Source: Halobacillus salinarum (GTDB lineage Bacteria; Bacillota; Bacilli; Bacillales; Halobacillaceae). Taken from it: a stretch of DNA of 64,000 bases. The position numbers and the translations under genes are program-made. Location of the stretch: positions 930,001 through 994,000 of the forward strand of contig NZ_CP095073.1 of the NCBI RefSeq assembly GCF_022919095.1. The letters run 5' to 3'. This document shows positions 44,749-55,412 of the stretch, in pieces. Within the stretch, counting starts at the first letter, position 1. Each line of letters begins with the position of its first letter. The notes beneath the pieces were generated by a model, which searched no databases, was not told the origin of the DNA, and saw only the letters and a list, made by a program, of their open reading frames with translations.

Positions 44749-45846
44749 ATGACATACTCTTACAAGGACGTGTCGGTGGTGATACCGGCTTATAATCCTG
44801 ACCATAAATTACTGGATTTGCTGGACAAGTTAATAAGGTTCAGCTTTCATGAAATTGTCGTAATCAATGATGGAAGCCACCTGGAAAGTCAGACGATTTT
44901 TGACAAGATTTCGAAAGAATACAGCAACTGTGTTTTGCTTGAGCATCCTGAGAACAAAGGGAAGGGCCGGGCATTGAAAACCGCTTTTCAATACTATAAA
45001 GATCATCACCCTGAAGGAGTCGGCATGGTGACCGCAGATGCGGACGGCCAGCATTCTCCTGAAGATATTAAAAGGGTAGCTGAAGCGCTTATTGATAAGC
45101 CTGAGGAACTCGTTCTAGGCGTCAGGGATTTTACTACGGAAAATATTCCGTTTCGAAGCCGTTTTGGCAATAATATGACAAAGTCGGTCCTTCGTCTGAC
45201 TTCAGGTATGAAAGTGACGGATACCCAGACGGGACTGAGAGGGATCCCGCGTGAATTTGGCCGCGAGCTCCTTTATGTCGAAGGAGACCGCTACGAATTT
45301 GAAATGCGGATGATTCTCGCTTGTAAAACATACAAGCGTGAGATTTCCGAAGTAGAGATCGAAACCATCTATATTGATGAAAACGAATCCTCCCACTTTA
45401 ACCCGATCGTCGACTCGATCAAAATTTATTACGTATTTTTAAGGTTTTTAGTGTCGTCGGCCGCATCGTTTCTCGTGGATATCGGGATGTTCGCTTTATT
45501 CTCAGCGATCTTTAAGGCGTTTCTGCCGATCGGTTTTATCGTGGTGCCGACCATTCTTGCTAGGATTGTTTCGTCCTTGTTTAATTACTTTGTGAACCGC
45601 AACATTGTATTCAAATCTTATAAGTATACGAAACGAACGCTTGTGAAGTATTATGCGCTGGCTGTTGTTATTTTGGCTGGCTCTTCCGCTGGTGTGCATT
45701 ATCTCTATGAATGGATAGGTGATCACGAAGTATTGATTAAGCTTGGGGTCGACTCCGTCTTATTCTTATTCAGCTTCTATATTCAAAAAGCATGGGTCTT
45801 TGATCAAAGCCCTGCCGAGAGCATTCGAGAGGTGGAATATGAGTAG
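44749..45846 (+). CDS. Family 2 glycosyltransferase fused to a GtrA-type membrane domain
   Basis: A 365-residue protein. The N-terminal part (about 5-220) is a GT2 domain like dolichol-phosphate mannosyltransferase: VSVVIPAYNPDHKLLDLL, the DxD-type ADADGQHSPED, and DTQTGLRGIPREF. The C-terminal part (about 228-355) has four membrane helices of the GtrA/DPMS family (FLVSSAASFLVDIGMFALFS, NYFVNRNIVFKS). Such proteins typically make or flip a lipid-linked sugar for cell-surface glycans. Its stop overlaps the start of the next gene, a polytopic membrane protein that may be the glycan-transferring partner. Confidence 0.85.
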   Translation: MTYSYKDVSVVIPAYNPDHKLLDLLDKLIRFSFHEIVVINDGSHLESQTIFDKISKEYSNCVLLEHPENKGKGRALKTAFQYYKDHHPEGVGMVTADADGQHSPEDIKRVAEALIDKPEELVLGVRDFTTENIPFRSRFGNNMTKSVLRLTSGMKVTDTQTGLRGIPREFGRELLYVEGDRYEFEMRMILACKTYKREISEVEIETIYIDENESSHFNPIVDSIKIYYVFLRFLVSSAASFLVDIGMFALFSAIFKAFLPIGFIVVPTILARIVSSLFNYFVNRNIVFKSYKYTKRTLVKYYALAVVILAGSSAGVHYLYEWIGDHEVLIKLGVDSVLFLFSFYIQKAWVFDQSPAESIREVEYE

Positions 45847-47674
45847 CGTCATCATCATGTTTACTTTGATGCTGATTTCTTTTACCGGCTATGGAATTTA
45901 CTTGAAATCCAAGTTCAACCTAGTCCCAGCGGCTATTCCGATCGTTTTGTTTTCGAGTATAGTCGTTGTTTTATTTATCAGCGGGCTTGTCCAATTGATC
46001 CTGCCTGCTGTTTACCTTATTTTTGCTGTGGGTCTTCTTCTGTTTGTATACGGCTTGTTTCTTATGGCTAGAGACAAACGGTTATTTATCAATCTGCTTA
46101 CGCCTTCGACGGTGTTTTTTATTGCCGGTACGGCGTTTTTTGCTTTTTTATTAAGGGATGCCATTTTTATACAGTATGATATTTTCAGCCATTGGGGTTT
46201 AATTGTAAAAGAGATGGTCGAAGAAAACAGCCTTCCTGACCGTTCCACTGTGATTACATTCAGGAATTATCCGCCAGGGACAGCGATTTTTGTGTACTAC
46301 GTCGTCACGCTCGTGGGCTATTCTGAGAGTGCGGCACTCATCGGGCAGGGGGTGCTGATTGCAGGCTTATTGTCTACATTCTTTATTTTTTCAAGCTGGA
46401 AAAAGCCATTCGCTGTGATTGCCTCCTTTTTTGTTGCCTTGTTTCTTTTACTCGTCGATGGAGATAACGTGTATTCCCTGCTCGTCGATTTAATTCTTGG
46501 CTACATTCCTGCTGCGGCGCTGTTGGTCGCCTACTATTACCGGGACCGATTTGAAAAGATGACCGTATTGCTAATGCCGATTCTTTCCTTTGTGATTTTG
46601 ACAAAAGACAGCGGCAAAATCTTTTATGCGTTCTGTTTAATCTGGCTCATCGGTTTAATGATTAATTACGTGAAGAATCATCGTTTAAAAGGGAGAGCCA
46701 AAGGTAAGGCTTTCCTGTGTGGATTCGTCAATCTGCTCGCCATTCCCATTGCGATGAACTTTCTATTCATGGCTTACACCTTGTTTGCTTATGATGCAAG
46801 CTATGGGTCGAACCGCCATGCGGTGACAGCAGGCCGGTTCAGCTTAGACCGGTTCACTTCCGATTTTGGAAGGACGATGGTATCCAAGCTTGGTCATGCG
46901 ATCGCAGATTCAACATTAGTCCACTTGATGGTCATCAGTTCGGTTATTGCCGTGGCAGCGATTTTTATCATTCGAGCTTTAGACAAGCGCTGGCCGAAGA
47001 CATTGAGTTGGAGTGTTATTTTCGTTAATTTATTTCAAGCGCTCTACGGCGCTTTGCTTTACTTGCTTTATTTGTTTCTTATGCCGGAAAACGAAGCGAT
47101 TAATCTTGCCGGCTTTACCCGGTACGAAGCATCGGCAGCGATTTTCTGCATGGGCACGCTGCTCGTCTTTATCATTCGGGAAATTACAAGACTTGAACGG
47201 TATTGGCTGTTAAAGGTAGTGATGGCCGCAAGCATTGGTCTTCTGCTCCTGCCGATCAAAGGAGAAGCGGATGCACTGCTGCATCAGAAAATGTCTAAAG
47301 GCTCCTTACGTTTAGAAGCGTTGGACATGTATCACAAGCTGGAAAAAGCTGAAAACATCTCCGGGCAAGATGAGGTGACACTGATCCAGGACCTCGGCCA
47401 CCGGGACAGCTTTTATTTGGATCATGTGATGACTTACGAACGATTGAATTTCAACACTTATACTTTTACGTATTGTGATTCAGAAAAATTAAAGCAGCGG
47501 CTGAATAAGGACTTAAAGAAAAGCGATTATTTAGTCGTAACGAGAAACATCGGGAAAGACATGAAGCAGTGCATAGGCAGCCAGATGGAAGTGAAAAAAG
47601 GCGCCTATAAAGTAGAAGATGGCAAAATTACAGAACGAGTGAATTTGCCTCAGGGTGATGAGACGGAGCAGTAA
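45839..47674 (+). CDS. Polytopic membrane protein, possibly a GT-C-like glycosyltransferase
   Basis: A 611-residue protein with about 12-14 membrane helices and a C-terminal soluble segment of roughly 120 residues. Not assigned to a family. Early loops have charged sites (FIQYDIFSHWGLIVKEMVEE, NYPPGTAIFVYYV) like those of lipid-sugar-dependent GT-C transferases, where an acidic residue in the first outside loop is catalytic; this is inference. ATG 45839 overlaps the glycosyltransferase gene by 8 bases. pyrG follows after 45 bases with no terminator between. Confidence 0.65.
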   Translation: MSSVIIMFTLMLISFTGYGIYLKSKFNLVPAAIPIVLFSSIVVVLFISGLVQLILPAVYLIFAVGLLLFVYGLFLMARDKRLFINLLTPSTVFFIAGTAFFAFLLRDAIFIQYDIFSHWGLIVKEMVEENSLPDRSTVITFRNYPPGTAIFVYYVVTLVGYSESAALIGQGVLIAGLLSTFFIFSSWKKPFAVIASFFVALFLLLVDGDNVYSLLVDLILGYIPAAALLVAYYYRDRFEKMTVLLMPILSFVILTKDSGKIFYAFCLIWLIGLMINYVKNHRLKGRAKGKAFLCGFVNLLAIPIAMNFLFMAYTLFAYDASYGSNRHAVTAGRFSLDRFTSDFGRTMVSKLGHAIADSTLVHLMVISSVIAVAAIFIIRALDKRWPKTLSWSVIFVNLFQALYGALLYLLYLFLMPENEAINLAGFTRYEASAAIFCMGTLLVFIIREITRLERYWLLKVVMAASIGLLLLPIKGEADALLHQKMSKGSLRLEALDMYHKLEKAENISGQDEVTLIQDLGHRDSFYLDHVMTYERLNFNTYTFTYCDSEKLKQRLNKDLKKSDYLVVTRNIGKDMKQCIGSQMEVKKGAYKVEDGKITERVNLPQGDETEQ

Positions 47675-49324
<1,650 letters not shown>

Positions 49325-49335
49325 GGATATCAATA

Positions 49336-49376
49336 AAAATAGCGCGGTGGCTGACTTCTCAGCTACCGCGCTTTTC
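49336..49376 (+). terminator. Terminator of pyrG
   Basis: GCGCGGTGGCTGA pairs with TCAGCTACCGCGC and is followed by TTTT. Confidence 0.85.
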
Positions 49377-49414
49377 AGGCAGTAGAATAGATCTACCAGA
49401 TTACTGTTATGAGA

Positions 49415-49534
49415 AAAGGAGGCAGGGAAATACTCGCTTTCCATGGGCGACGTCAGGTTTCCTCAGCCTGCGGCTTCCGGGGTCCTGCCCTGTCTTTTGT
49501 TCCCATAGGAGTCCTGCATTTCCCTGCCTCCTTT
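49415..49534. repeat. Dispersed structured repeat, copy D
   Basis: A 120-base element with perfect 17-bp terminal inverted repeats (AAAGGAGGCAGGGAAAT with ATTTCCCTGCCTCCTTT). On the minus strand it has the family words GACTCCTATGGGAACA, GACAGGG, GAGGAAACCTGACGTCGCC and GGAAAGCGAG, with inner pairs TATGGG/CCCATG and CAGG/CCTG and apical hairpin AGCC-GCA-GGCT. It lies in the 497-base gap between pyrG and ywjG. Elsewhere in this gap (49535-49779) no gene is supported. Confidence 0.82.
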
Positions 49535-49779
49535 ATGAAATTGGAATTATTCCTTATTTCCTGGGCATTAAAACCCAGAGGAGTGATGAATTTAGAATCT
49601 TTATCCTCATCGAGTAAACCCTGTTTAACGAACACAGAGTGTATAAGAGTTCTTTTCCCAGCCCTGAATAAAGAGAAACTATTCCTGCTGAAAACAGTTA
49701 ATACAGGATTCAGTATTTCAGGTTACCATGTCCCATCTTAAATAGACTGCTGAAAACGAAAGAGTTTCTCTGCCATGTA

Positions 49780-49816
49780 AAAAGCGCAGTGGCTGCTTCA
49801 GCCACCGCGCTTTTAA
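49780..49816. terminator. Terminator of ywjG, near copy of the pyrG terminator
   Basis: AAAAGCGCAGTGGCTG pairs with CAGCCACCGCGCTTTT. The sequence is almost the same as the pyrG terminator 440 bases away. A and T tracts make it usable from both sides. Confidence 0.85.
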
Positions 49817-49821
49817 TAAAA

Positions 49822-50343
49822 TTACTCTTGATAATCATCCATGATTTCTTCTATCGTAAGCCTTAAGACGAAATAAGCATAAAACATCGTCATCACGGAT
49901 GGAAAACCGACCCGTCTCATATCAAAGGGGAGGAGCGGTCGTGTGATTTTAGTATCAATCAGAAAGTCTGCTTCCTGCTTCAGACGGTTTTCTTTATCTT
50001 TTTGTACAGCAGCCAGGGCAATGACGTCAGCACCTGCTTCCTTTGCTTCCTTAGCAAGCTTAACCGCCTCGGGATGGTCAGCCGTGCGAGCAGCTATGAG
50101 TACACGGTCAATCTCCGTAAGAGTGTCTTCCGCTATGTAAATCTTTGCTTTCGGCATCGGTTCCGGACCTTGCAAGGCTTCAGCCTCAATGGATTCCATT
50201 TCCTCGAAGCCCTTCACATAAATAATTCCTTCACCTACAAGCGCTTGGGAGAGACTTCTTGCCGCATCTTCTATGTGAAATTCTTCGGTTTTTGCAATTT
50301 GCTGGAATTGGCCGGTTAACTGTGTTTGCAGCATCTTCAGCAT
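49822..50343 (-). CDS. ywjG: YwjG family protein (DUF2529)
   Basis: A 173-residue protein, the length of B. subtilis YwjG. It has the flavour of a SIS-like alpha/beta domain: GEGIIYVKGFEEME, RVLIAARTADHPEAVKLAKE and IALAAVQKDKENRL. Function is unknown. ATG 50343 is chosen (GAGGGG 6 bases upstream); a longer frame to 50379 exists. It is divergent from spo0F, an arrangement conserved in Bacillus. Confidence 0.85.
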   Translation of the reverse strand: MLKMLQTQLTGQFQQIAKTEEFHIEDAARSLSQALVGEGIIYVKGFEEMESIEAEALQGPEPMPKAKIYIAEDTLTEIDRVLIAARTADHPEAVKLAKEAKEAGADVIALAAVQKDKENRLKQEADFLIDTKITRPLLPFDMRRVGFPSVMTMFYAYFVLRLTIEEIMDDYQE

Positions 50344-50434
50344 ACGGTTCCCCTCTTTTCTCATATCCTTGTAAACCATAGCTTAGCATAAGATCCTGCC
50401 TAGCAAAAGTTCCAAACTATAGCCAAATAAAGGC

Positions 50435-50461
50435 AGGAATTCTGACAGAGAACCTCGAAAT
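50435..50461 (+). promoter_or_regulatory. Possible sigma-H promoter of spo0F
   Basis: AGGAATT (50435) and GAAAT (50457) are 15 bases apart. They resemble the sigma-H elements AGGAWWT and GAAT. spo0F is known to use sigma-H in B. subtilis; the match here is loose. Confidence 0.3.
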
Positions 50462-50535
50462 ACAAAGTTAAGAAAAATATAGATTATAAATACAGGTATA
50501 GGAGATTCAGAACCAAAGAAAGGCAGGGAAGCCAC

Positions 50536-50901
50536 GTGACGAACAAGATTTTAATTGTAGACGACCAACCAGGAATCCGTATGCTGCTGGAAGAAATTCT
50601 TAAAAGCGAAGGATACGAAATAGTAACTGCAAAAACCGGGAAGCAAGCATGTGAGATGATGGAGGCGGAGAAACCTGACCTGACAATTATGGATTATAAT
50701 CTGCCTGTGATGAACGGTCACGAAGTGTTGAAGACTTTTGATGAAATGAGTGCTCATAATCCTGTCATTATCATTACCGGATCTTCTGAGGATTCGATTA
50801 AGGAACATACGCAGTTTTCTTTTGTGCAGGAAATCATCGCTAAACCCTTCGATATCCATAAGATGAAAGAAGTGGTAACAAACACGCTGGTCCGCAGCTA
50901 A
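50536..50901 (+). CDS. spo0F: Sporulation phosphorelay response regulator Spo0F
   Basis: A single-domain receiver (121 residues) that takes phosphate from sporulation kinases and passes it to Spo0B. Conserved receiver residues are visible: Asp9-Asp10 in LIVDDQPGIR, phosphorylated Asp53 in IMDYNLPVMNG, Thr81 in IIITGSSED and Lys103 in AKPFDI. Position between ywjG and fbaA is that of spo0F in Bacillus. The region after Thr81 differs from the usual Spo0F (TAYGE replaced by TGSSE), so it is a divergent member. The start is GTG 50536 with AGGCAGGGA upstream. Confidence 0.85.
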   Translation: MTNKILIVDDQPGIRMLLEEILKSEGYEIVTAKTGKQACEMMEAEKPDLTIMDYNLPVMNGHEVLKTFDEMSAHNPVIIITGSSEDSIKEHTQFSFVQEIIAKPFDIHKMKEVVTNTLVRS

Positions 50902-50929
50902 TCCACTCCATTAAAAAATCTTTTTTTAA

Positions 50930-50944
50930 ATGAAAGCGTTAACT
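50930..50944 (+). promoter_or_regulatory. Consensus CcpA (cre) site between spo0F and fbaA
   Basis: ATGAAAGCGTTAACT matches every fixed position of WTGNAANCGNWNNCW. It lies 29 bases after the spo0F stop and 130 bases before the fbaA ATG, upstream of a possible promoter (TTGCGC, 17 bases, TATTCT). Confidence 0.7.
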
Positions 50945-51073
50945 ATAGATGTGTGTGTTGCGCCATTGCAACGGTATTGGTATTCTAATACTGTAGCTTA
51001 ACATTACCGGTATCGTATCACTGGATACGTGCTAGTTTATAGGAGTACGATTTTATTTAAAGGAGGATCTTTC

Positions 51074-51937
51074 ATGCCGCTAGTGTCTATGAAAGAAATG
51101 CTAGAAAAAGCTAAGGAAGAACGTTACGGCGTTGGCCAGTTCAACCTTAACAATTTAGAATACGCTCAGGCGATCCTGCAGGCTGCAGAAGAAGAGCAGT
51201 CTCCGGTAATCTTAGGAGTTTCTGAAGGTGCCGGGCGTTATATGGGTGGCTTTAACGTAGTTGTTGATATGGTTAAAGCTCTGATGAAATCATACGGGAC
51301 GACTGTGCCTGTTGCGATTCACCTGGATCATGGATCCAGCTTTGAAAAATGTGCAGAAGCGATTCATGCCGGATTTACTTCCGTAATGATCGATGCTTCC
51401 CACGACCCGCTTGAGGAAAACATTGCGTTAACGAAAAAAGTCGTTGAACTTGCGCACATCCACGGTGTTTCTGTTGAAGCAGAATTGGGCCGTGTAGGTG
51501 GTCAGGAAGACGACATTATTGTAGAGGATGCAGAAGCAGCCTATGCGATTCCTGCAGAATGTAAAAAGCTTGTCGATGAAACAAACGTTGACGTTTTCGC
51601 GCCGGCGCTAGGTTCTGTACATGGTCCTTACAAAGGCGAACCGAACCTTGGCTTTGACCGCATGGAAGAAATCATGGGAATTGTCGATAAGCCGCTTGTG
51701 CTTCACGGCGGGACAGGCATCCCGACAGCGGACATTAAGAAAGCTATTTCTTTCGGAACCGCTAAGATCAATGTCAACACAGAAAATCAATTCTCCCAGG
51801 CCAAAGCTGTACGTGCCGTACTGGCTGAGAAGCCTGAATTGTATGACCCGCGTAAGTATTTAGGACCAGGACGCGATGCCATTAAAGAAACAGTTATTGG
51901 CAAGATGCGTGAATTTGGTTCTTCCAATAAAGCTTAA
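51074..51937 (+). CDS. fbaA: Fructose-bisphosphate aldolase, class II
   Basis: Zinc-dependent glycolytic aldolase cleaving fructose 1,6-bisphosphate. The 287-residue protein has zinc and substrate motifs [29 protein letters not shown] and the glycine loops [15 protein letters not shown] and [11 protein letters not shown] 51074 follows AAAGGAGG by 8 bases and agrees with the family start ([10 protein letters not shown]); the longer frame from 51029 is not used. Confidence 0.95.
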   Translation: MPLVSMKEMLEKAKEERYGVGQFNLNNLEYAQAILQAAEEEQSPVILGVSEGAGRYMGGFNVVVDMVKALMKSYGTTVPVAIHLDHGSSFEKCAEAIHAGFTSVMIDASHDPLEENIALTKKVVELAHIHGVSVEAELGRVGGQEDDIIVEDAEAAYAIPAECKKLVDETNVDVFAPALGSVHGPYKGEPNLGFDRMEEIMGIVDKPLVLHGGTGIPTADIKKAISFGTAKINVNTENQFSQAKAVRAVLAEKPELYDPRKYLGPGRDAIKETVIGKMREFGSSNKA

Positions 51938-51950
51938 TAATTGAATGAGT

Positions 51951-51985
51951 AAGGAAGCCGTTACGATGTAGCGGTTTCCTTTTCC
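51951..51985 (+). terminator. Terminator of fbaA
   Basis: AAGGAAGCCGTTA pairs with TAGCGGTTTCCTTTT (one G-T pair). Confidence 0.75.
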
Positions 51986-52054
51986 ACGTGATTGAAAACG
52001 TAATCATTGCTCGTTTTTCAATAAATAAATACAAAAAGGGAGAGGAGTAGTACC

Positions 52055-52696
52055 ATGAAATTTTTTGTAGACACAGCGAACATTGAGGAAATTCGTGAAG
52101 CGAATGCGTTAGGGATTCTTGCAGGTGTAACGACAAACCCGAGTTTAGTCGCGAAGGAAGGCGTTTCTTTCCACGATCGTTTGAAAGAAATTACGGATGA
52201 AGTGGACGGTTCTGTCAGTGCAGAAGTTATTTCTGAAGACGCAGAGGGTATGATTAAAGAAGGGAAGGAACTTGCGGCCATTGCTCCAAACATTACCGTT
52301 AAAGTACCGATGACGCTTGAAGGCTTAAAAGCGGTTAAAGCGTTCAGCGATCTGAATATCAAAACCAATGTGACGCTTGTTTTTTCTGCTAACCAGGCGC
52401 TGCTTGCTGCTCGCGCAGGAGCGTCCTACGTTTCTCCATTCCTTGGCCGTCTTGATGATATTGGTCAAAATGGAGTGCCGCTTATTTCTGAGATTGCGGA
52501 AATTTTTGACCGCCACGGAATTGAAACAGAAATCATTGCTGCATCCGTGCGCCATCCGATTCACGTAACGGAAGCAGCGATCAGCGGCGCTCATATCGCA
52601 ACCCTTCCATTCAAAATTTTTGGCCAGCTCGTGAAACATCCACTGACAGACCAGGGAATTGAGAAATTCTTAAACGATTGGAATAACCAAAAATAA
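52055..52696 (+). CDS. tal: Transaldolase / fructose-6-phosphate aldolase family protein
   Basis: A 213-residue short transaldolase (B. subtilis YwjH type) of the pentose phosphate pathway. The Schiff-base Lys lies in [29 protein letters not shown] and [12 protein letters not shown] are the N-terminal family signatures. Short members can act as transaldolase or as fructose-6-phosphate aldolase; position next to fbaA supports a carbon-metabolism role. GGGAGAGGAG precedes the ATG. Confidence 0.93.
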   Translation: MKFFVDTANIEEIREANALGILAGVTTNPSLVAKEGVSFHDRLKEITDEVDGSVSAEVISEDAEGMIKEGKELAAIAPNITVKVPMTLEGLKAVKAFSDLNIKTNVTLVFSANQALLAARAGASYVSPFLGRLDDIGQNGVPLISEIAEIFDRHGIETEIIAASVRHPIHVTEAAISGAHIATLPFKIFGQLVKHPLTDQGIEKFLNDWNNQK

Positions 52697-52766
52697 TACG
52701 AGTGAATTGGCAAAAATTGCACATGCTAATGTCGTAATCTTTACCTTTTAAAGTGAGGAGTTTCTC

Positions 52767-54053
52767 ATGCGAAAACTATTAATAGAAGGCGGAACTCGAC
52801 TGCGCGGCCAGGTGAGAGTCAGCGGGGCGAAGAACAGCGCCGTTGCTCTTTTGCCTGCTGCCATATTAGCGGATTCTCCAGTAACGATCGAAGGTCTGCC
52901 CAACATTTCCGATGTTGGGATTTTATCAGAGCTTCTAAGGGAAATTGGAGGAAAAGTGGAACAGGATGGAAGAACGATAGAAATCGATCCTTCCAATATG
53001 ATATCGATGCCGCTTCCGAATGGAAGAGTGAAAAAGCTTCGTGCATCCTATTACTTTATGGGAGCAATGCTGGGCAAGTTTAAAAAAGCCGTCATCGGCC
53101 TGCCGGGCGGGTGCCATCTTGGTCCACGTCCAATCGACCAGCATATCAAAGGCTTTGAAGCACTCGGGGCAGAGGTATCGAACGAGCAGGGAGCGATCTA
53201 TCTTCGTGCCAAAGAGCTTCGCGGGGCGAGGATTTATTTGGATGTTGTCAGTGTCGGGGCTACCATTAACATCATGCTCGCAGCTGTACGGGCCAAAGGA
53301 AAAACGGTCATCGAGAATGCTGCAAAAGAGCCTGAAATTATTGATGTGGCCACTTTGCTCACGAGTATGGGGGCAAGGATCAAAGGAGCCGGGACCGACG
53401 TCATCCGGATTGAGGGGGTAGACCAGCTGGACGGCTGTCTGCACACCATTATTCCTGACCGCATCGAAGCCGGCACCTATACCATTATGGCTGCTGCGCA
53501 AGGCGAGGAAATGATTATTGACAATGTGATTCCACAGCACCTCGAATCTTTGCTTGCAAAGCTTCGTGAAATGGGTGTAACCATCGAAGAAAATGATGAA
53601 CAGCTTTACGTTCGTCCTAGTGAGAAAATGCGCAGTGTAGATATTAAAACACTGGTGTATCCAGGTTTTCCGACTGACCTGCAGCAGCCGTTTACGTCGT
53701 TATTAACGAAGGCATACGGGACAGGCGTCGTTACAGATACGATCTACCAGGCGCGTTTTAAGCATATTGACGAACTTAGACGGATGAATGCTTCCATCAA
53801 AGTTGAAGGAGGCGCAGCGATTGTATCCGGCCCATCGAAGCTTGAGGGGGCTAAGGTGAAGGCAACGGATTTACGAGCAGGCGCTGCGTTAGTCATCGCC
53901 GGCTTAATGGCCGACGGCATTACAGAAATTACTGGCGTTGAGCACATTGAGCGCGGATATGAGAACATTACCAATAAGTTAGTGGAGCTTGGTGCGAAAG
54001 TCTGGTATGAGGAGATGTCAGACGAAGAGATTGAGCAATTCCAGAACTCATAA
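52767..54053 (+). CDS. murA: UDP-N-acetylglucosamine 1-carboxyvinyltransferase
   Basis: First committed enzyme of peptidoglycan synthesis, adding enolpyruvate to UDP-GlcNAc. The 428-residue protein has [15 protein letters not shown] at the N terminus and the active-site Cys116 in [16 protein letters not shown], the residue attacked by fosfomycin. Position between tal and glpX matches B. subtilis murAB (murZ), the second of two MurA paralogues in most Bacilli. GTGAGGAG precedes the ATG. Confidence 0.94.
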   Translation: MRKLLIEGGTRLRGQVRVSGAKNSAVALLPAAILADSPVTIEGLPNISDVGILSELLREIGGKVEQDGRTIEIDPSNMISMPLPNGRVKKLRASYYFMGAMLGKFKKAVIGLPGGCHLGPRPIDQHIKGFEALGAEVSNEQGAIYLRAKELRGARIYLDVVSVGATINIMLAAVRAKGKTVIENAAKEPEIIDVATLLTSMGARIKGAGTDVIRIEGVDQLDGCLHTIIPDRIEAGTYTIMAAAQGEEMIIDNVIPQHLESLLAKLREMGVTIEENDEQLYVRPSEKMRSVDIKTLVYPGFPTDLQQPFTSLLTKAYGTGVVTDTIYQARFKHIDELRRMNASIKVEGGAAIVSGPSKLEGAKVKATDLRAGAALVIAGLMADGITEITGVEHIERGYENITNKLVELGAKVWYEEMSDEEIEQFQNS

Positions 54054-54120
54054 CAAATGGGTGATTGCCCATTTCCATGGGGAGATGAGGAGAAATCTAA
54101 CTGATAGGGGAGAATGAACC

Positions 54121-55089
54121 ATGGAAAGAAGTTTATCAATGGAATTAGTACGAGTGACAGAGGCAGCTGCTTTATCATCAGCCCGCTGGATGGGGCGCGG
54201 AAAGAAAGAAGAAGCGGATGATGCCGCTACTTCTGCGATGCGTGATGTATTTGACACGATTCCGATGAAAGGCACCGTCGTGATTGGTGAAGGAGAAATG
54301 GATGAAGCTCCTATGCTGTACATAGGGGAAAAGCTTGGAAATGGATACGGTCCGCGCGTGGATGTTGCTGTAGATCCACTTGAGGGCACGAACATTGTAG
54401 CTCAGGGAACGTGGAACGCGCTCGCGGTTATTGCAATTGCCGACCATCACCAGCTTCTGCATGCTCCGGATATGTATATGGACAAAATCGCCGTAGGTCC
54501 GGAAGCTGTAGGAAAAGTTGATATCAATGCTTCCATTGCTGACAATCTGCAGGCTGTTGCCAAGGCGAAGAATAAAGAAGTCGAAGATGTCGTTGCGATC
54601 GTGTTAAATCGGAAGCGTCACGAGCGGGTTATTGAGGAGATCCGTGAAGCAGGCGCCCGCATTAAACTGATTCCTGACGGCGATGTGGCAGCTGCGATTA
54701 ATACGGCATTTGACCATACCGGCGTAGATATTCTGTTCGGCTCTGGTGGTGCACCTGAAGGGGTGCTTGCGGCTGTTGCTCTTAAATGTCTCGGCGGAGA
54801 GATTCAGGGCAAACTGATTCCTTCCAACGACGAAGAATTAGAACGCTGCAAGACGATGGGCATAGAAGATATTAACAAAGTGCTCCATATGGAAGACTTC
54901 TGCGGCGGCGACGATGCGATTTTCGCAGCTACCGGTGTTACCGACGGCGAACTCCTGCAAGGTGTACAGTTTAAAGGCCAGAAAGCGACCACTCAAACCT
55001 TGGTCATGCGTGCAAAGTCGGGCACAGTACGTTTCATTGATGGCGATCACAGTTTGAAGAAAAAGCCAAACTTAGTCATAAAACCTTAA
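54121..55089 (+). CDS. glpX: Fructose-1,6-bisphosphatase, class II (GlpX)
   Basis: A 322-residue gluconeogenic phosphatase of the GlpX family. Metal and substrate motifs are [42 protein letters not shown] and [16 protein letters not shown]. It follows murA after 67 bases as in B. subtilis, with GGGGAGAAT upstream of the ATG. Confidence 0.94.
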   Translation: MERSLSMELVRVTEAAALSSARWMGRGKKEEADDAATSAMRDVFDTIPMKGTVVIGEGEMDEAPMLYIGEKLGNGYGPRVDVAVDPLEGTNIVAQGTWNALAVIAIADHHQLLHAPDMYMDKIAVGPEAVGKVDINASIADNLQAVAKAKNKEVEDVVAIVLNRKRHERVIEEIREAGARIKLIPDGDVAAAINTAFDHTGVDILFGSGGAPEGVLAAVALKCLGGEIQGKLIPSNDEELERCKTMGIEDINKVLHMEDFCGGDDAIFAATGVTDGELLQGVQFKGQKATTQTLVMRAKSGTVRFIDGDHSLKKKPNLVIKP

Positions 55090-55097
55090 GTGATTAT

Positions 55098-55135
55098 ACA
55101 GGAAGCCGGGTATTCCGGCTTCCTGTCATTCTATA
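55098..55135 (+). terminator. Terminator of glpX
   Basis: ACAGGAAGCCGG pairs perfectly with CCGGCTTCCTGT; the following T-run is poor (CATTCTAT). Confidence 0.7.
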
Positions 55136-55166
55136 TTGACCATCCTTTAAAAAATTCAAAAAATCA

Positions 55167-55196
55167 TTGAATCCACATGTCTATTAGTTGTACAAT
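55167..55196 (+). promoter_or_regulatory. Candidate sigma-A promoter of rho with a long leader
   Basis: TTGAAT (55167) and TACAAT (55191) are 18 bases apart. The start would leave an untranslated leader of about 210 bases before rho. A long leader fits the autoregulation by Rho-dependent termination known in B. subtilis. No hairpin or small gene was found in this leader. Confidence 0.5.
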
Positions 55197-55412
55197 AAAG
55201 AATGTTTCATAGAGAAAACGGAAACAATGACGATGAGTAAACCTCCGTAAGCTGCTTATTTAACTTCCTAATACTTCTCCTGTATCTTCACGGGCGCATC
55301 CAATTTGAGAAGTCCAAACTACGAAACTATTTCCTGAATTTATAGCTTACCTTGGAATACACCCGCCTAAAATGAGAGGCCTTACAGAAAATATATATAA
55401 AGTGGTGATTTT

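Noticed and set aside
49409-49741. Open frames in the pyrG-ywjG gap
   Set aside because: They coincide with repeat copy D and have no recognisable domain or initiation signal.
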